The position numbers and the translations under genes are program-made. DNA of 64,000 bases from positions 8,370,001 through 8,434,000 of the forward strand of contig JAXRKN010000043.1 of the NCBI GenBank assembly GCA_038502055.1, given 5' to 3'. How positions within the stretch are numbered: the first letter of the stretch is position 1; each line of letters begins with the position of its first letter. The notes under the pieces were generated by a model. The model saw only the letters and a program-made list of their open reading frames with translations. It did not search any database and had not been told where the DNA came from. Below are positions 36,578 to 49,700 of the stretch, piece by piece. The DNA comes from Tanytarsus gracilentus. Its lineage: Eukaryota > Arthropoda > Insecta > Diptera > Chironomidae.

Positions 36578-39500
36578 ATTAATGTTAAAGTGAGTTGGTG
36601 GTCATGTGAATGTGCAGCGAGACAGTAACAGACATAAATCATTCTCGCCACCGTCGCGCGTTTTTTTATCAATTCTATTCTGGTTGTTTAAAAATTAAAT
36701 TTAACAACCTGGTGGTAATTATCTCATCCCATTCATCGGTAGAGAATATTTCATTTTTTTTGTTGTTTCTCGAAAACTGACCATGTCCATTTCGGGGTAC
36801 CTGTGCTACCTGTGTATGTGTTTTAATAGCCCTCTCAATATTTGAATTTAAAATTCTTTCTTCTTACTCATGAATTCTTTTTTTTGGTGGAATTGTTTAT
36901 GTCTACGATTTTTTATGTGGATTCTTTTATTTCTTTTTTTGTTTATTAAACAGGAGGCTATTAAAATTATTTTTCCATCTACTTCCGTTTTTTGTAAATA
37001 TTTTTGGTTACACACGACGCGCTTCTTCTCTTTTTTGGTGGTGTTCTCTTTTGAATTCAATTAAGATGTTTTATCTGAAGTTCTATTTGTGAAATGCTTG
37101 TAGGAAATTAATCAGAAATTTTTAGCTTTTTGGGATTTAAAATATTTTTTTAATTTTCATCTAGGAATGACGACTTTAATTTTAACAGTCATAAGTTCTC
37201 AACCCTAGTTTTTAAAACAGTTTCAAATAAGCTTGATTGATGTTTAAAATATTGCATCTCTACTCTAATTCCAACTTGATGATTCACATAAATTTGCCTC
37301 CTAAATAAATTAAATAGCAATTTATCTTGCTTTTTTAAGTGAGCAATAAAAAATAGTGAAATAAGAAGGCTAATGTCGCTATTAGAGAGAACAATAAACT
37401 AATTGTGAGTGAACACAGCTCTTTTCACAATATAATCAGCCAAGAGAACTTCATCAATCGTGCACTTGCCTCTTTTCTCAGCACGTGATGGGTTCAGTGG
37501 TAAAAAATGTTACATTTTTGGAATTTTTTTAAAATTTGTTTGAAGTGAATTTTTGTGACGTTACTTGCGAAATATTTTTTTGGAAAAAGTGAAGAAATTT
37601 TTCGTTCTTCATTCAAATTGCATTAATTACATGAAAAATAACACAATTGTTCTTTTCTTCTGCTGTTGAACTATTTGAGAGTGGAAAAATACTTTTTGAA
37701 ATTTCTGCAAGGGAAAATAACTTTTGGATTTAATATAAAATTTAAAAATATTCTCAGATTAATTTAGAAGTTCAAAAATTTCTTACCTTTTCAGACTAGA
37801 AAAATTAAATTATTTCTCTCTTAATTAATTCGATGTTAAGCACAACATGAAACAACTCACTCTTAAGGTTGTACTTTTTTCCCATTGGTCTTCGTCACTT
37901 TAGCAAAAATGCTCGAGCAGCTTATTTGACAAATTATGATCATTTCATTTCGTTGAGCAATTTTTATGTGTCGCACATACATCAGTTATTATATGTTTCA
38001 TGCTCGCCACTTCTTTCATGTTGTTGTCGTCATTAATTAACTCAACTTCCATCACTTTTATTCTTCTTAACATTTTCTTTTTGTCGTCATAGTAAAGATG
38101 GTGTGTGTAGCAGCAGTCAGTGGTAGGTGATTAAGTAAATTGGTCATTCTTTTAATTTGTTGTAGCTCGGTGCAATGTGAATGAATAAATTAACAGCATA
38201 AAATGCACGTTAAAAAGTTTTTAAGCTTCGTACTTTTTTTCACTTTTAATTGACAACTTTATGCACGACGGCGATGCTCTCTCTTTATGACTCGCTTCTC
38301 TATTCATCTCATAATTATCATGCGCACAAAAGGATTAAAAATTTGCACACGTTAAGAACTGATTTTAATGATCTTCGTTTTTATTACGTAGAGTTTCATG
38401 TAATTACGTGAATGAATTCTTTACAGCCTGTTGTAATGATGAAATAGCAGTGCCATAAACTGTAGAATATGTTGGCGAATATTTAAAGATTTTTACTTTC
38501 AACTCCCGCTTCCTTAGGAGTTTGAGATTAATTTTGTAAACAAACAACGAAAATCATGTAGGTTACTTCAAACCAAGTCTTTCACTTTTTCACGGAAAGA
38601 TTTTAATTAGTTTCAATTAATTAAATTGTGAATTTGAGAATATGGTCATGGTTGACAATAAACGTTAAAATTTTAATATTTATTTAACATAAATACGTTT
38701 TTTCCTCTAAGCTTTAATCCTCTTTTCTCTCTCTTTTGCTTCCTCATCGATCGTTCACTTTTTACCCCTTAATCCTCTTTTCCAATTGCATAAAAAAGTC
38801 AATTTTAAGCGAAAAATTGCATCGCATTAATTAAGAGATCAAGCACAGTAATCGATTTCTTCTCAATTTCGTTTTTCTCCTTTTTTAACCAACCACTTGA
38901 GGCAATTCCATTAACTTCTCATCCGATTTAAGTAAGACGGTGAAATTGCAGCGTGGACGACAAAGAACAATGACACGACAGTCCTGAAAATTAAGAACTG
39001 TCAACATACACATACACACTCACTTATAAACTGTCGTTAATCTTTAAAGTGCATGGTGCGATTATTATTACAAGTTTGGCTGGAGGAGCGACAGTTGTTG
39101 TTGTTGTTGTTGTTGTATACGCAATTTGGAGATCAATTTTGGCTTTTATCTCCTTTTGACATTCTTTCCACTTTCGCTTGCCGCTGTCGTACTCGAGCGA
39201 CACGACGATGTTCCCTTTTATGCAAAAAGACTGCAAGAAATTACAAAACAATTGCCGACGAGATCGTTTAACGCCTTTTCGGTTGCTGGCTGCTGTGACT
39301 GCATGCAGTATTTATCCGCCTTTAACATGACAACATTTTAATAAGTCGTCGGCATGACCATTTCATGTGAGAGTGCGAGTGTCTCGCTGCGGTGATGAAT
39401 GTGAGATAATTTGGCTACTTAAAGGTGGCATGGTATCGACATGTCTTTATCGCACCTTCGATTATTGGCGTAATGTAAGATGTTTTACGATGGAAATTAT

Positions 39501-42500
39501 TTCTGGGAGTTCGAAGTCGATTTTATTTGTGAATTTTCAATTTTAAGGAAGAAATTAAATTTTTAACAATTAATTTTTGCAATTAAAAAAAGTAGGCGCT
39601 GAGTAAATTTAAAGTTCTGATTAAATTTTAAAAAACTTCTTCAATGATCATAATTTAAAGTCAGTGATTTTTAAAACTTTCTCTTTTTTCACTGCAAAAA
39701 TTTAAAATTTCCGTTTTCCATAAAAATTTCCATATTGATTCATGCAAAGCTCATAAAAGTTCTAACATGCAATTTTTACAAATTATGATTTCAGCGTAAA
39801 GGCAATTTGAGAGTGATTTTTATGAACGCAGCAACATAATTTTTATTTTTATGCGCTCATGTCTTATTTAAATGAGAATGCAACATCTGATGAGTGGCTG
39901 AGGAGCGAGTTTTATGCTCCCGAAGCGCAAATGTCTAATTTGTATCATTAGGGTGCTTTCGTGTAGATTTTTTATTACACTCACGAGTGCATCTTGTTAA
40001 CAGCATTAATTGCGAGGCACCTCATTCGTGCCTGCACTGTTTTCATCTCATTTATCAATTGCTTATTAATTAAATAATTTATAAACTTCTTTTTAACGCT
40101 CTCTCGCATGCGGTCATGAACTGCATTTAAAAAAAGGTTTTTATGTTCGTTCATCGTGCGCGATTGCAATAAATTCTTTCGAGCCTCGTTTTGGCGGAGA
40201 AATTCGATAAATTCTCCCGCCTTAAGAAATGAGGCATGAAATATTGTTTTGCATTGTGCACTTGAAAATTTAATAAATGAGAAAGTTTCTTTTTTTTATT
40301 GACAAGCTCGAGTGATAATGAAATTTTCTCTCTTCAAATTTAGAGACACCTCAAGACACAAAAAAATCTTAATCATCATTACATCAACGAGGTTCACATA
40401 AAATCCCCAAACTGGAATCACGATTCGCTCTGAAAATATTTTTTCACTTGCCGCACGTTTGTTGTCGGCGCGCATCGCATAAGAAAGGCACAACATTATA
40501 CATGCGAGTGCCGGCACTGCATATAATTTTCGCAGGAGAACAGAAAACCAATTATTGTCAATAATTTTTGTATTTCGATTTATTAATGGGGCTCAATTTT
40601 TCTCTTTCGCTGATGCGAGTGTTGGTGTGAAACGCCAATTTTTCTCGCAAAGTACATGCCGCGGAAAAAATTATAATTTTTTAACCAAGAGAAAAAAGTG
40701 AGAGAGAAAGAGTTGAAGAATTTATTCTGAATAACAAATTTACTGTCGGTGGTCAAAACGTTAAAATTGCTATGAAAATTAAGAATTTTGTTGATTTTTG
40801 ATGACATTTTTGTTGATTTCTGTCGACAAATATTTTATATCATTTTTATATTTTCTTGATCACCTCAAAGTACCCTTAATACTGCATTGCTTCAGTTGTG
40901 AGTGGCTCACCTCTCATCAGCGCTAGTACACATGCATATTGATAAGAATAAGAGGTAAGAACATACACAGTTAATTTGAAACACGTTTTCTTCTTTTGCC
41001 GTTCTTTCCAATGCGCTTCAGCAACCATTAAAGTCATTTCTCTCTCTCTCACTCTGCCCCGGTGTATATGATGATGATGCATGCATGTTCGGGTTCTTGT
41101 GTAAATGGCGCATGAGGAGGGAAAAATCGCGTTTTGTTACAAATGAGTGCTATGCTGTTGTTACACGTCAGGATGATGGTGAAATGGCAACATAATGGAC
41201 ATAGCATTTACAATATTACAAGTCTATATCGTCGTCTATATCGCTCTGTCGTCGCTCCACGGCAGATGTCACATCTTATGAGTGATTTGCTGAAATTACT
41301 TTTCGAAAATTTATTAAAGGGCGGATGTTTAAAATTGATTCGGCTTTCAAGTTAAAAATTTATGCCTCAACACTTTGGCCGACAACCAAGAACTAAGCTC
41401 ATTACAAATGTATATTGCATAATGGACAGTTGAGTTGGTTTTCCTTAGAACTTATTCGAAATGACGTTAATATAAATTTTAAATAGTTAAGACACAAATT
41501 TTAGTGTCTCTGTTAATTTTTAAAATCAAATTTAATATTAATTTTTTAACGGTTTTTTGTGAGTTTTTTAAAATAAAACTTAGTTTTCAATCATGTCCAA
41601 CTCTCTCTCCATTATTACCTAACATGAGAGAAAATATGTTGATGGATTATTTGTCATTAAATGCTGACTTCTATAAAGGCATAGAGAAGTGAAATATCAT
41701 GCATATAACAAGGTGCTAGAAGACGGCATAACTCGGCGACCTTTTCAACACCTTTCGCTAGTTTCAAGCAAATTGTGAATGCATGTAATGATAAGTCTCG
41801 TGAACTGCTTGAAGGCCATCATCATTAAATGCACTTTTCTCCTTCTTCTTTTCTTTTGTTTAGTTCGAAGCGAAATGACGGAAGAGAAAGATATGTAAAG
41901 TGTAAAAGAGGAGAAGGTTGAAAATGTCGTCGATATGCAATCAATTTCAATAAATTTTATGGTTGATGGATTCTTTAAAGAAATTTTCCTCCACATGATT
42001 AATTCAATCGCAAATGCTTAAAGACAACGATGATGATGCGAAAGCTTTTATTAAATATATATAAAAAAGTTGTAAAATGTTATTGGATTGAAATAGCACA
42101 ATTTGCTCTCGATGCACGTTTTGAGTTACAATTTTTTTCTCTCTCGCTTTATTACATTGCAATTCTTTCACTCGACATAGGAGAGCTGCAAATGAACTGC
42201 AAAAATTGCATAATTTTCCATGAAATGATTTTTTTTCTATCATATTTCTCTGTGCACTGTATTGTGTAAATTTTTGTCATGCTCAGACACTCTCTCGTGA
42301 TGTTATTGAGAATGTCAATGGACGCTGGGGACAGGAGATGAAAAAGAAGTGTCGCTGATATGTGTTGGCAAATTTTTTCTCGTACACTGCAACAATTTAC
42401 AATTTGTCGAGCGGAAAAAATTTAACTAATTTGATGGAATTGCATTGATATGCGAAATATGTTAGAGAAGAAAGAAAAAATTGAGCGAAACTGATTGGAG

Positions 42501-45500
42501 AAAATTGAAAAAAAAATTATTTTACATGACTCACGAACGAGGTGGTGTGAAATGTCTCAAATAATTGCTATCACGCTCACCCGGAGACAGTTGGTGATCA
42601 CTGAGCCAAAAGAGTGCATATTAAAATGAAATGTGGAGATTTTTAATTAAATACATCTGCGCATCATGCTTGTTATCACTCAAAAAAAAGAGAGAGCGGG
42701 TAATAACAATAAAAAAAGCACTTCCAGCGGATAAAAGTGCGAAATTCGTGCCAAAAAATTCGACTAAAGGCAAAAAACTGCGATCATCCATTTTGGCGAT
42801 GTGATAATTGGTTCTGTCATAATTATTTTGTGTGAAATGAATTATATCAAGAGCCCTGCGAGCATGTCTGCATATAAACACCAAAAAAATATACTTCATC
42901 GAGCACAGCGAGGCACATTTAAAGTTTATTAAATGAAATCGAAATAAATTTTCATCTTCTCGCTCTTTTGCTCGGTGTGCGCCTCAAATTTCGATGAATT
43001 TCTGCATCTCGGACATAAGCGAAGGGCCAAAAAAAGAGAAAAGTATAAAATAAAACTTAATCGGTATCATAAGTAATATTAAAAGATTTTTTTGTGGGTC
43101 TTGACGAGGTCTCAAGTGGAAGTGAAAGAGGAAATTTTGAACTAAACTTTAATTTAAGAAAATCTTAAAAATATTTCAGCAAACTGCACTAAAATTTAAA
43201 AAAAAAATAATTTTTTGCCAGCTTTAAAAAATGTGCCATAAAATATTATCTCACAAAAAGAGAGTAAGTAATAACAGCTTGAAGAAGATTTGCGGGAAAG
43301 GAAAGAAGAAATAAATGCTATGCACTTTCATTATCATCATAAAAAATGCATCAAGCGAAAAAGAAGAAAAAATATATCAAAAAAGTTTCATATTTTTCTT
43401 TCACATAAAATTTTGAGAGTATGAAAAAGGAAGGAATCCGTTAAATTGGCCTTAATTAAGGCACAAAGTATCGAACACTCATCTCGTTCATGGTTCGTTG
43501 ACGAGGCGTGAATTGAACTTGTAACTCAACCATGTGCCATGATTCACCGCAACGTGATCGTACTCATTTTTAAACCCCTCCCACCTCGTTATTTTATTGC
43601 ATTTCACCCGAAAAAAAAGTCGCCGGCTTTCGTTTGTTCTCAACCCAAAATAAATTGAAATTTCTCTTTTTTTTATTTATTTATGAGCCATTTTTCAAAC
43701 AATCTTAAAATGCGTTTGATTATTGATTCTCGATACCATTAGCGATTTTTGCACTGCATGGAGCCGCCAAGAGTTCATTAATGATTCACAAAACCTAGCA
43801 TGAGACGCGCTCGCTCGAAAATGTGTGAAGAGAAAACAAAAAACCCTAATGTATGCGAAATCAATGTCATTAGTGTGATTTAAAATGCAATTTTTTACTT
43901 CACAGTCCTGTGTGAATGCATTATTTATTTTGCTCATTGCGGAACCGACTTAAAGAGGGCCTTTTAAAAAACACCGTTTTGTGTAGGCCGTAAACGATGC
44001 CAAAAAATAAAAATTATTCCATCTTCCCGCTTTTTGTGCACGGGTGCGTCGATGCATCATCATAAAATTGTCATGAGACTTCGGCGTCAAAGCAAAATTT
44101 ATTATTCGTTAAGAAAGAAGAAAATTTCACTCAATTGTCAGTTCATGATTTCAAATGTGACCATGGTGATAGTCGACCGGGTGTGGGCGTTTTTTAAATC
44201 TCGTTTCACTTTCGAAATGTCATTCACTTAATGAATATGAGATGTGTCAACAGACAAGAAACATTTTTTGATCTGCTCTCAAGATCATTAATTAAGGTAA
44301 ATGGAGATGTTTTTATAATTTAATTAAAACACTCTCACACGTGCGACTCTCGTCGGTAATTTATTTTATCAGCAAAAAGATGATTCGAAAATGTGTTTTT
44401 AATTAATTGGAGAGCTTTTTGCATTTGAAATTAATAAATTCAGTGACTTTTGAGTGTGGGAGAAATTTTTATCGGTAAAATTAAAATTGGTCATTTGATA
44501 TCTTTTTTTTAAACATATTTTATCAATTTTATTACCTAGCTTTAAAATTTAATCTGGCAGAATTAACGAATTTAAATTATTTTTCAAGGTGTCGATACTC
44601 GGATTAAAAATTAAATCAATTTAAATTCAATTTCAGGTGTGAAAAATTAAAGAAATTGGATTTAAAAATTAAAGTTTCAAAAATAAAAAAATTCAAATTA
44701 ATTTTCATGTGTTTCCAGTCAATTTTAAACTTTACTGTTAAAAATTAATGTTTATAATTTAATACTTAGTGAGTGTCCCACCCTTTAATTTTTCTCACTG
44801 CAGTGTGAGTGAAAAACAGTCAATTTTCCACTCGACTGTCATCATCATCATTTCATGTGATGGAAAATATGAAAATTGATATTTAAATATTTGTGTACAT
44901 AAGGGAGAGAGAGAAAGGTAGAGAGCATGGCATTAAAAATAATTTCCACATTGATGAGCAATTTTAAAGCATTTTAATATAGCGCAAAATTGCAGACTCA
45001 TTTTCAGTTTATATTTACCAAATTATTCGCAGTTGAAATGAGCATCAACAGCAGCGGCATCATCACCCATCTGATGAATCCCACAGTCAAACAGCCAAAT
45101 GTCTACACAATTTTTGCATGATACGATGACAGCGAAAAATTCGAAAATGATGATGCAAAAAGAAGAGTTTTTATCTCATGACAACAGAAATTAATTCATC
45201 ATTGCCTCATATGTCGTTCGAATGTGCCTACGTATGCACGCATTATACATCTCATTGTTGATTCTACCGTTCTGCTGCTCAATTTGATAATTCATAAAAG
45301 GTAGCTGATGTATAATACTCCGAACGAAATTGTTGATATTGTTTCAATGACGGAATAAAATATTTTTTTTTAATATGAATTACAGAATAAACTAAATCAG
45401 GCGGAGACACAAAAAAATATTTTTTAAAATTTTTAAAACATTTTTTAATTTTAAATAAAATATAAATTTTAAATTTCATTGTCATTAATTTATTTTTCAC

Positions 45501-46630
45501 TGTTTTCTTATTAAAAAAATTAAGAAGCGATTCGATGTCGATCACCCACTTGTGGGATTATTACAAGCTGATTCCTTGATTGAATTCTTAATAAGTCGAG
45601 AGACAAAAGCTCAAATAAGTAATTGAACTGTCATTGCTCGAATGAATATATATAAAAAAAATTCTACAGATTTATTTTCTAGCACCGTGAGAAGCCGCAA
45701 GAGAGCTGACAAACTATTTTGATTAGCGGTTTGATATGAAAAATGTGCTTTAGCCAATAATTCCAATCAACTATAATAAAAATGTTTTTTTATAATCCAC
45801 AGCAGTATCTAGGGAAAGAGAGCTGTGAGATAAGTCGTTATGCGGCTCTCGGACGAAGGCCATCGGCATTTATTATTGGCATCGAAACACAACTGCAATT
45901 TCCAAGTCATACGTAATCGGCGAAAATTGCGATTGAATTACGAGGTCCGGAAAGTTAACAACAGGACGGTGATTTGGCTTTGAAGGCAATTAGTAACTGA
46001 CCAGTTTGAATGCGAATAATTAATGGGTTTCAAGCCTCTCAGGACTATTTGAAGCATTACTCTAATTTTCAATTAATTGATCTGGTCAATTTGTTCGTTA
46101 AAAATAGACTCGTGCTTACATATATGTTGCTTTTTATGCTTGAGCAAAGTGGGTGCGCGTGCTTAATAAGAATCGATTCAGGGCTTGATTAAATTAGCTA
46201 ATTTTGGGTTGTTGTAAATTTATGTAAGAAAATTATTATTTTTAGTTAGAAAATATGAAAAATATCAAATTTTTTTGGATTTTAAGAGATTAACTAATTT
46301 TTTCAAAAAATCAAGTTTTTAAAAATTAAATTTGTTTTTGTAATTTTTAAGTTCCATAAGCAAGAAAAATTGCATTTAAATCGAAACCTTGAAATATTTT
46401 TTTTCTCGATATCAATCGATGTCGATTTGTGCAATACAACCCGACAAGCAAAAACAAGCAACATTTTTTATTTCTCGCACAGTGAGATCATTTATGTAAT
46501 CTCACTAATCCACATTATGTTGCTTCCTGATTCGTTGATTTATTGCCTCCTTCTTGACCAACTTAACCATAATAATTTTCTATAGTTTTTCGTGTGTGAA
46601 TTTTTTCAGTGTCTTTCGGGGGTTTGTAGA
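36578..46630. other. Gene desert downstream of SLC44
   Basis: AT-rich with short domainless ORFs. Notable local items are a (GTT)7 microsatellite at 39094-39116 within a GC-richer block (about 39040-39340), an AT-rich imperfect hairpin at 41465-41551, and a 14-bp palindrome GCCTTAATTAAGGC near 43450. No tRNA or recognised miRNA. Confidence 0.5.
39094..39116. repeat. (GTT)n microsatellite
   Basis: Seven uninterrupted GTT units. In different frames they read as poly-Leu, poly-Val or poly-Cys, and on the minus strand as poly-Thr, which lengthens the ORFs crossing this point. Confidence 0.9.
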
Positions 46631-46738
46631 AAAGTTAGGTCACACAAAATTAATTAATTAATAAAATTCATTGAATTGAAAAACGTTACAAAACGGATTT
46701 ATCGTCAGAAAGTTAGGTCACACAAAATTAATTAATTA
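46631..46738. repeat. Pair of 30-bp direct repeats containing AGGTCA
   Basis: Identical 30-bp copies at 46631-46660 and 46709-46738, start to start 78 bp, begin AAAGTTAGGTCACAC and end in TTAATTAATTA. AGGTCA is a nuclear-receptor half site, but the match may be incidental. It probably arose by local duplication. Confidence 0.8.
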
Positions 46739-49700
46739 GGTTCAAAATTGCAAACTTTTTTGATGCTTGATGATTTTTTAAACAATTTTAAATTTAAATC
46801 AAATGTGACATAACTTCCATACGCCCTCATAGTGGTTCTTTCAATGCCACCTAAATACACACAATAAACAATGGAGTTTTTAGAGACACGAAATTCATCA
46901 TAATTTCAGCTAAATATACACTCACTCACACACCATAGAACTAATTGAAATGTCATTAATGGAATGTGTGGTACTTTTTTTGTTTACTTATGGCACTAGC
47001 TGCATATACGACTCAATCGAGTTTATTGTTCGAGAAGTCTTTTATAAACCAAACTCTCGGCGTTATGTTTACGTTTATGGGATCTTTTCTTCTCTCGCAG
47101 TCATCGCATCGATCTTGAAAAACTCCAAAGCGCATATTTAGAAGTGAAATAATAAAAAGTGAGTTATTACTTAGCGCTTTTTATTTCTCTTCTATTTGTA
47201 AATAATGCTTCATTACCATATTCGAAAAAAAGAGTTTTCTTCTGTTGTTTGTTTGGCTAAGAAATTTTTATTTTTTTGACATTTCAATTTTTATTTTTCT
47301 ATGGTGTGAAAAAATAAAAATTCGATCTGGTTGCGATAGTGCTGTGGAGGTCACTCTCGGTTGTCGTAACAGGTCATAAGTGAGGCGAGAATATGTTCAG
47401 ATATCTCGACTACTACTTTATTGGAACAACGAATGACAGTCACGCAATGGTTGATGACTGATATCGAGGTAGTGCAGGTGTTTGAAAATATTTGAATTTT
47501 TTAACTGATTTAAATTTGAAATTTTCTTATTTTAGTCCACAAATTACTTTTCTCCTCTAGCTTCTAATCTTGCCTCTCTCCATCTCACTTTTTATACATA
47601 TGCGAGCAACTAAATTAAGACACAAATCTCAATGGACAACAACCGACAATTCATTCCATGAAGTGGTTTACTTTTCCTCCCGGCCGTGTTTGAATTTCTG
47701 TTATAGAAGTGTAAATATATGCACAGACATATTCCCGAGTTGTCATGCAACTGGACCTTTGACTGTACGTGTGTGCCTCACGCTACTGATTTTATAGCAC
47801 AAAAATATAAATGTGAAAATGAAATCTCACTCGAGGAGGAGAAAATTCACAATTTTTTGATGCAGCACAAAAAAAGAGCTTTTTAGGATTTTCAGAGCTG
47901 CTGCACAACACAGTAGTTCATGCTCACTCGAGGCTAAAAGATAAAAAAAAATATTTTCCTGCTTTGCTCTCTTTTTCCAAATTAATCCACCATAAACATA
48001 AACAATTATTTACGCTGGCTAGATAGAGAGTGAGTTAAGAGTTTGCCTGATGCTGAATCGCTGCAAGTGAGTTTATTTATTTTTTTAAACACTCGAAATA
48101 TTTTTAAGCCTTCATTGTGCTTCAGTCTCGTGAATGGAGCACTCGTAAAATTCATGTTTACTCACTGGTTAGAGCTTTTTTTGGGATTTGCATAGGACAA
48201 TGGAAAATATTTACAGATTCTCGCTGCACGTTGAATGCGCTTCAGACAATTTTTATTGTTAAAACATTTCCGGTGCGCATATCGGATGGCTTTCGATGAT
48301 ATATTGAGTTATTTTTAGGATCTAAAAATATTTTTGAAAATTTTCTATAAATTTTTAAAACCACAATTTTAATTTTCAAATAATGCAGAAAATTTCCATA
48401 CTCAAACATTTTAATATTCAAAAATCAGAATATTGACTAGATAAAATTTAGCAACGCATGTGTGCTCGATGTTTATTGTTCAAATGAAAATTAGTCATTC
48501 ATTCGACTGAAATGAGCCTCATTTAAATTTCATTATATCGCCAAAATGCCAAAATTAATTTTCGCCAAATTTCACAACATTCATACGTGCACAAACATGA
48601 CATTGTTAAAACAATGAATTTAAATTAAAAGGATTTAATTTTTCAGCACGAGAGAAAAAAGTTTTCAAACAGAAGTTTACAATGTATCAGGTTAATTAAA
48701 CGGTTGAATTAATTTAATTAATTACTTGTTAATTAAAATCAAATTTTTAGCTCCCTTTGAGTCAACATCACCGTGCGCTCTCGAGTGGGAGAGAAAATGT
48801 AAACAGACAAAAATGTAATTTTCACATTTTCAGGTTCGATGATGCAAAAAATACGGTAGCTGCAGCCCGAGAGTCAGCAAACATTATTCAGTAAATCCAT
48901 GACAACGAGATCGACATAAAAGCAACTGTGTTTAACTTGTTGAGTGATGCGAAAAAATTTCCTCTATAGGAATGTTGTAACTCGGTGAGTTCGTAAAATG
49001 GTTTTGTCGAATTTTTTATTTGAGTTTGAAATTTAAACTTTTTTACATAGATGCGAGGGTTTTTATAATTACAAAAATCTCATTTTACAAATCCCACATA
49101 ACGGTCTTTCAACACTCATTTCACAGAGCGCACTTAAGTCCCTTCGGGTGCAGAGCAACCACACTTTTTATGTATTGCAAATTTTTAGCTTAATTACCAC
49201 TAAAAATGGACATTAAAATGACTTTTATTGCCTTCATGTCCAATTAGTTGGTCTCTACTTAGTAATAAATAAAATCCAAACTTAGTCAACCGATTCATAC
49301 ACAATAAATATGTTGAAACAAAATTTTAATCTACATCAGTTGCCGCCCGCTAATAAATCAATATGTGAACATTATGCATAAGGTAGCTGAAAACACAAGG
49401 CAGCGTGCCGAGGCTCTCGCAGTTCTCTCTTAATGATTTAATTGGATCATTGAGACTTTTTTTTATTAAAATAATAATAACTTAAACCTGATTTTTGTTT
49501 CTCACTCTCATAGATCATTCTATTATGGTTGCAATTGCATGAATAGACGGTGTCGTGTACATTGAGAGCTGCCCTCCATGTCGAATGTGTTACATTAATA
49601 TTATGCAAACTTCTCATTTATAAATGAAAATGAAATCAATAAAAATAACTCAGGTTTTTATGTTATTACCATATCGAATGGAGAAGTCTATGTAAGGGAT

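Noticed and set aside
39126..39341. Signal-peptide-like 71-codon + strand ORF
   Set aside because: Starts at TTG, not ATG. The real frame extends up through a poly-Cys translation of the GTT repeat to a stop, without an ATG.
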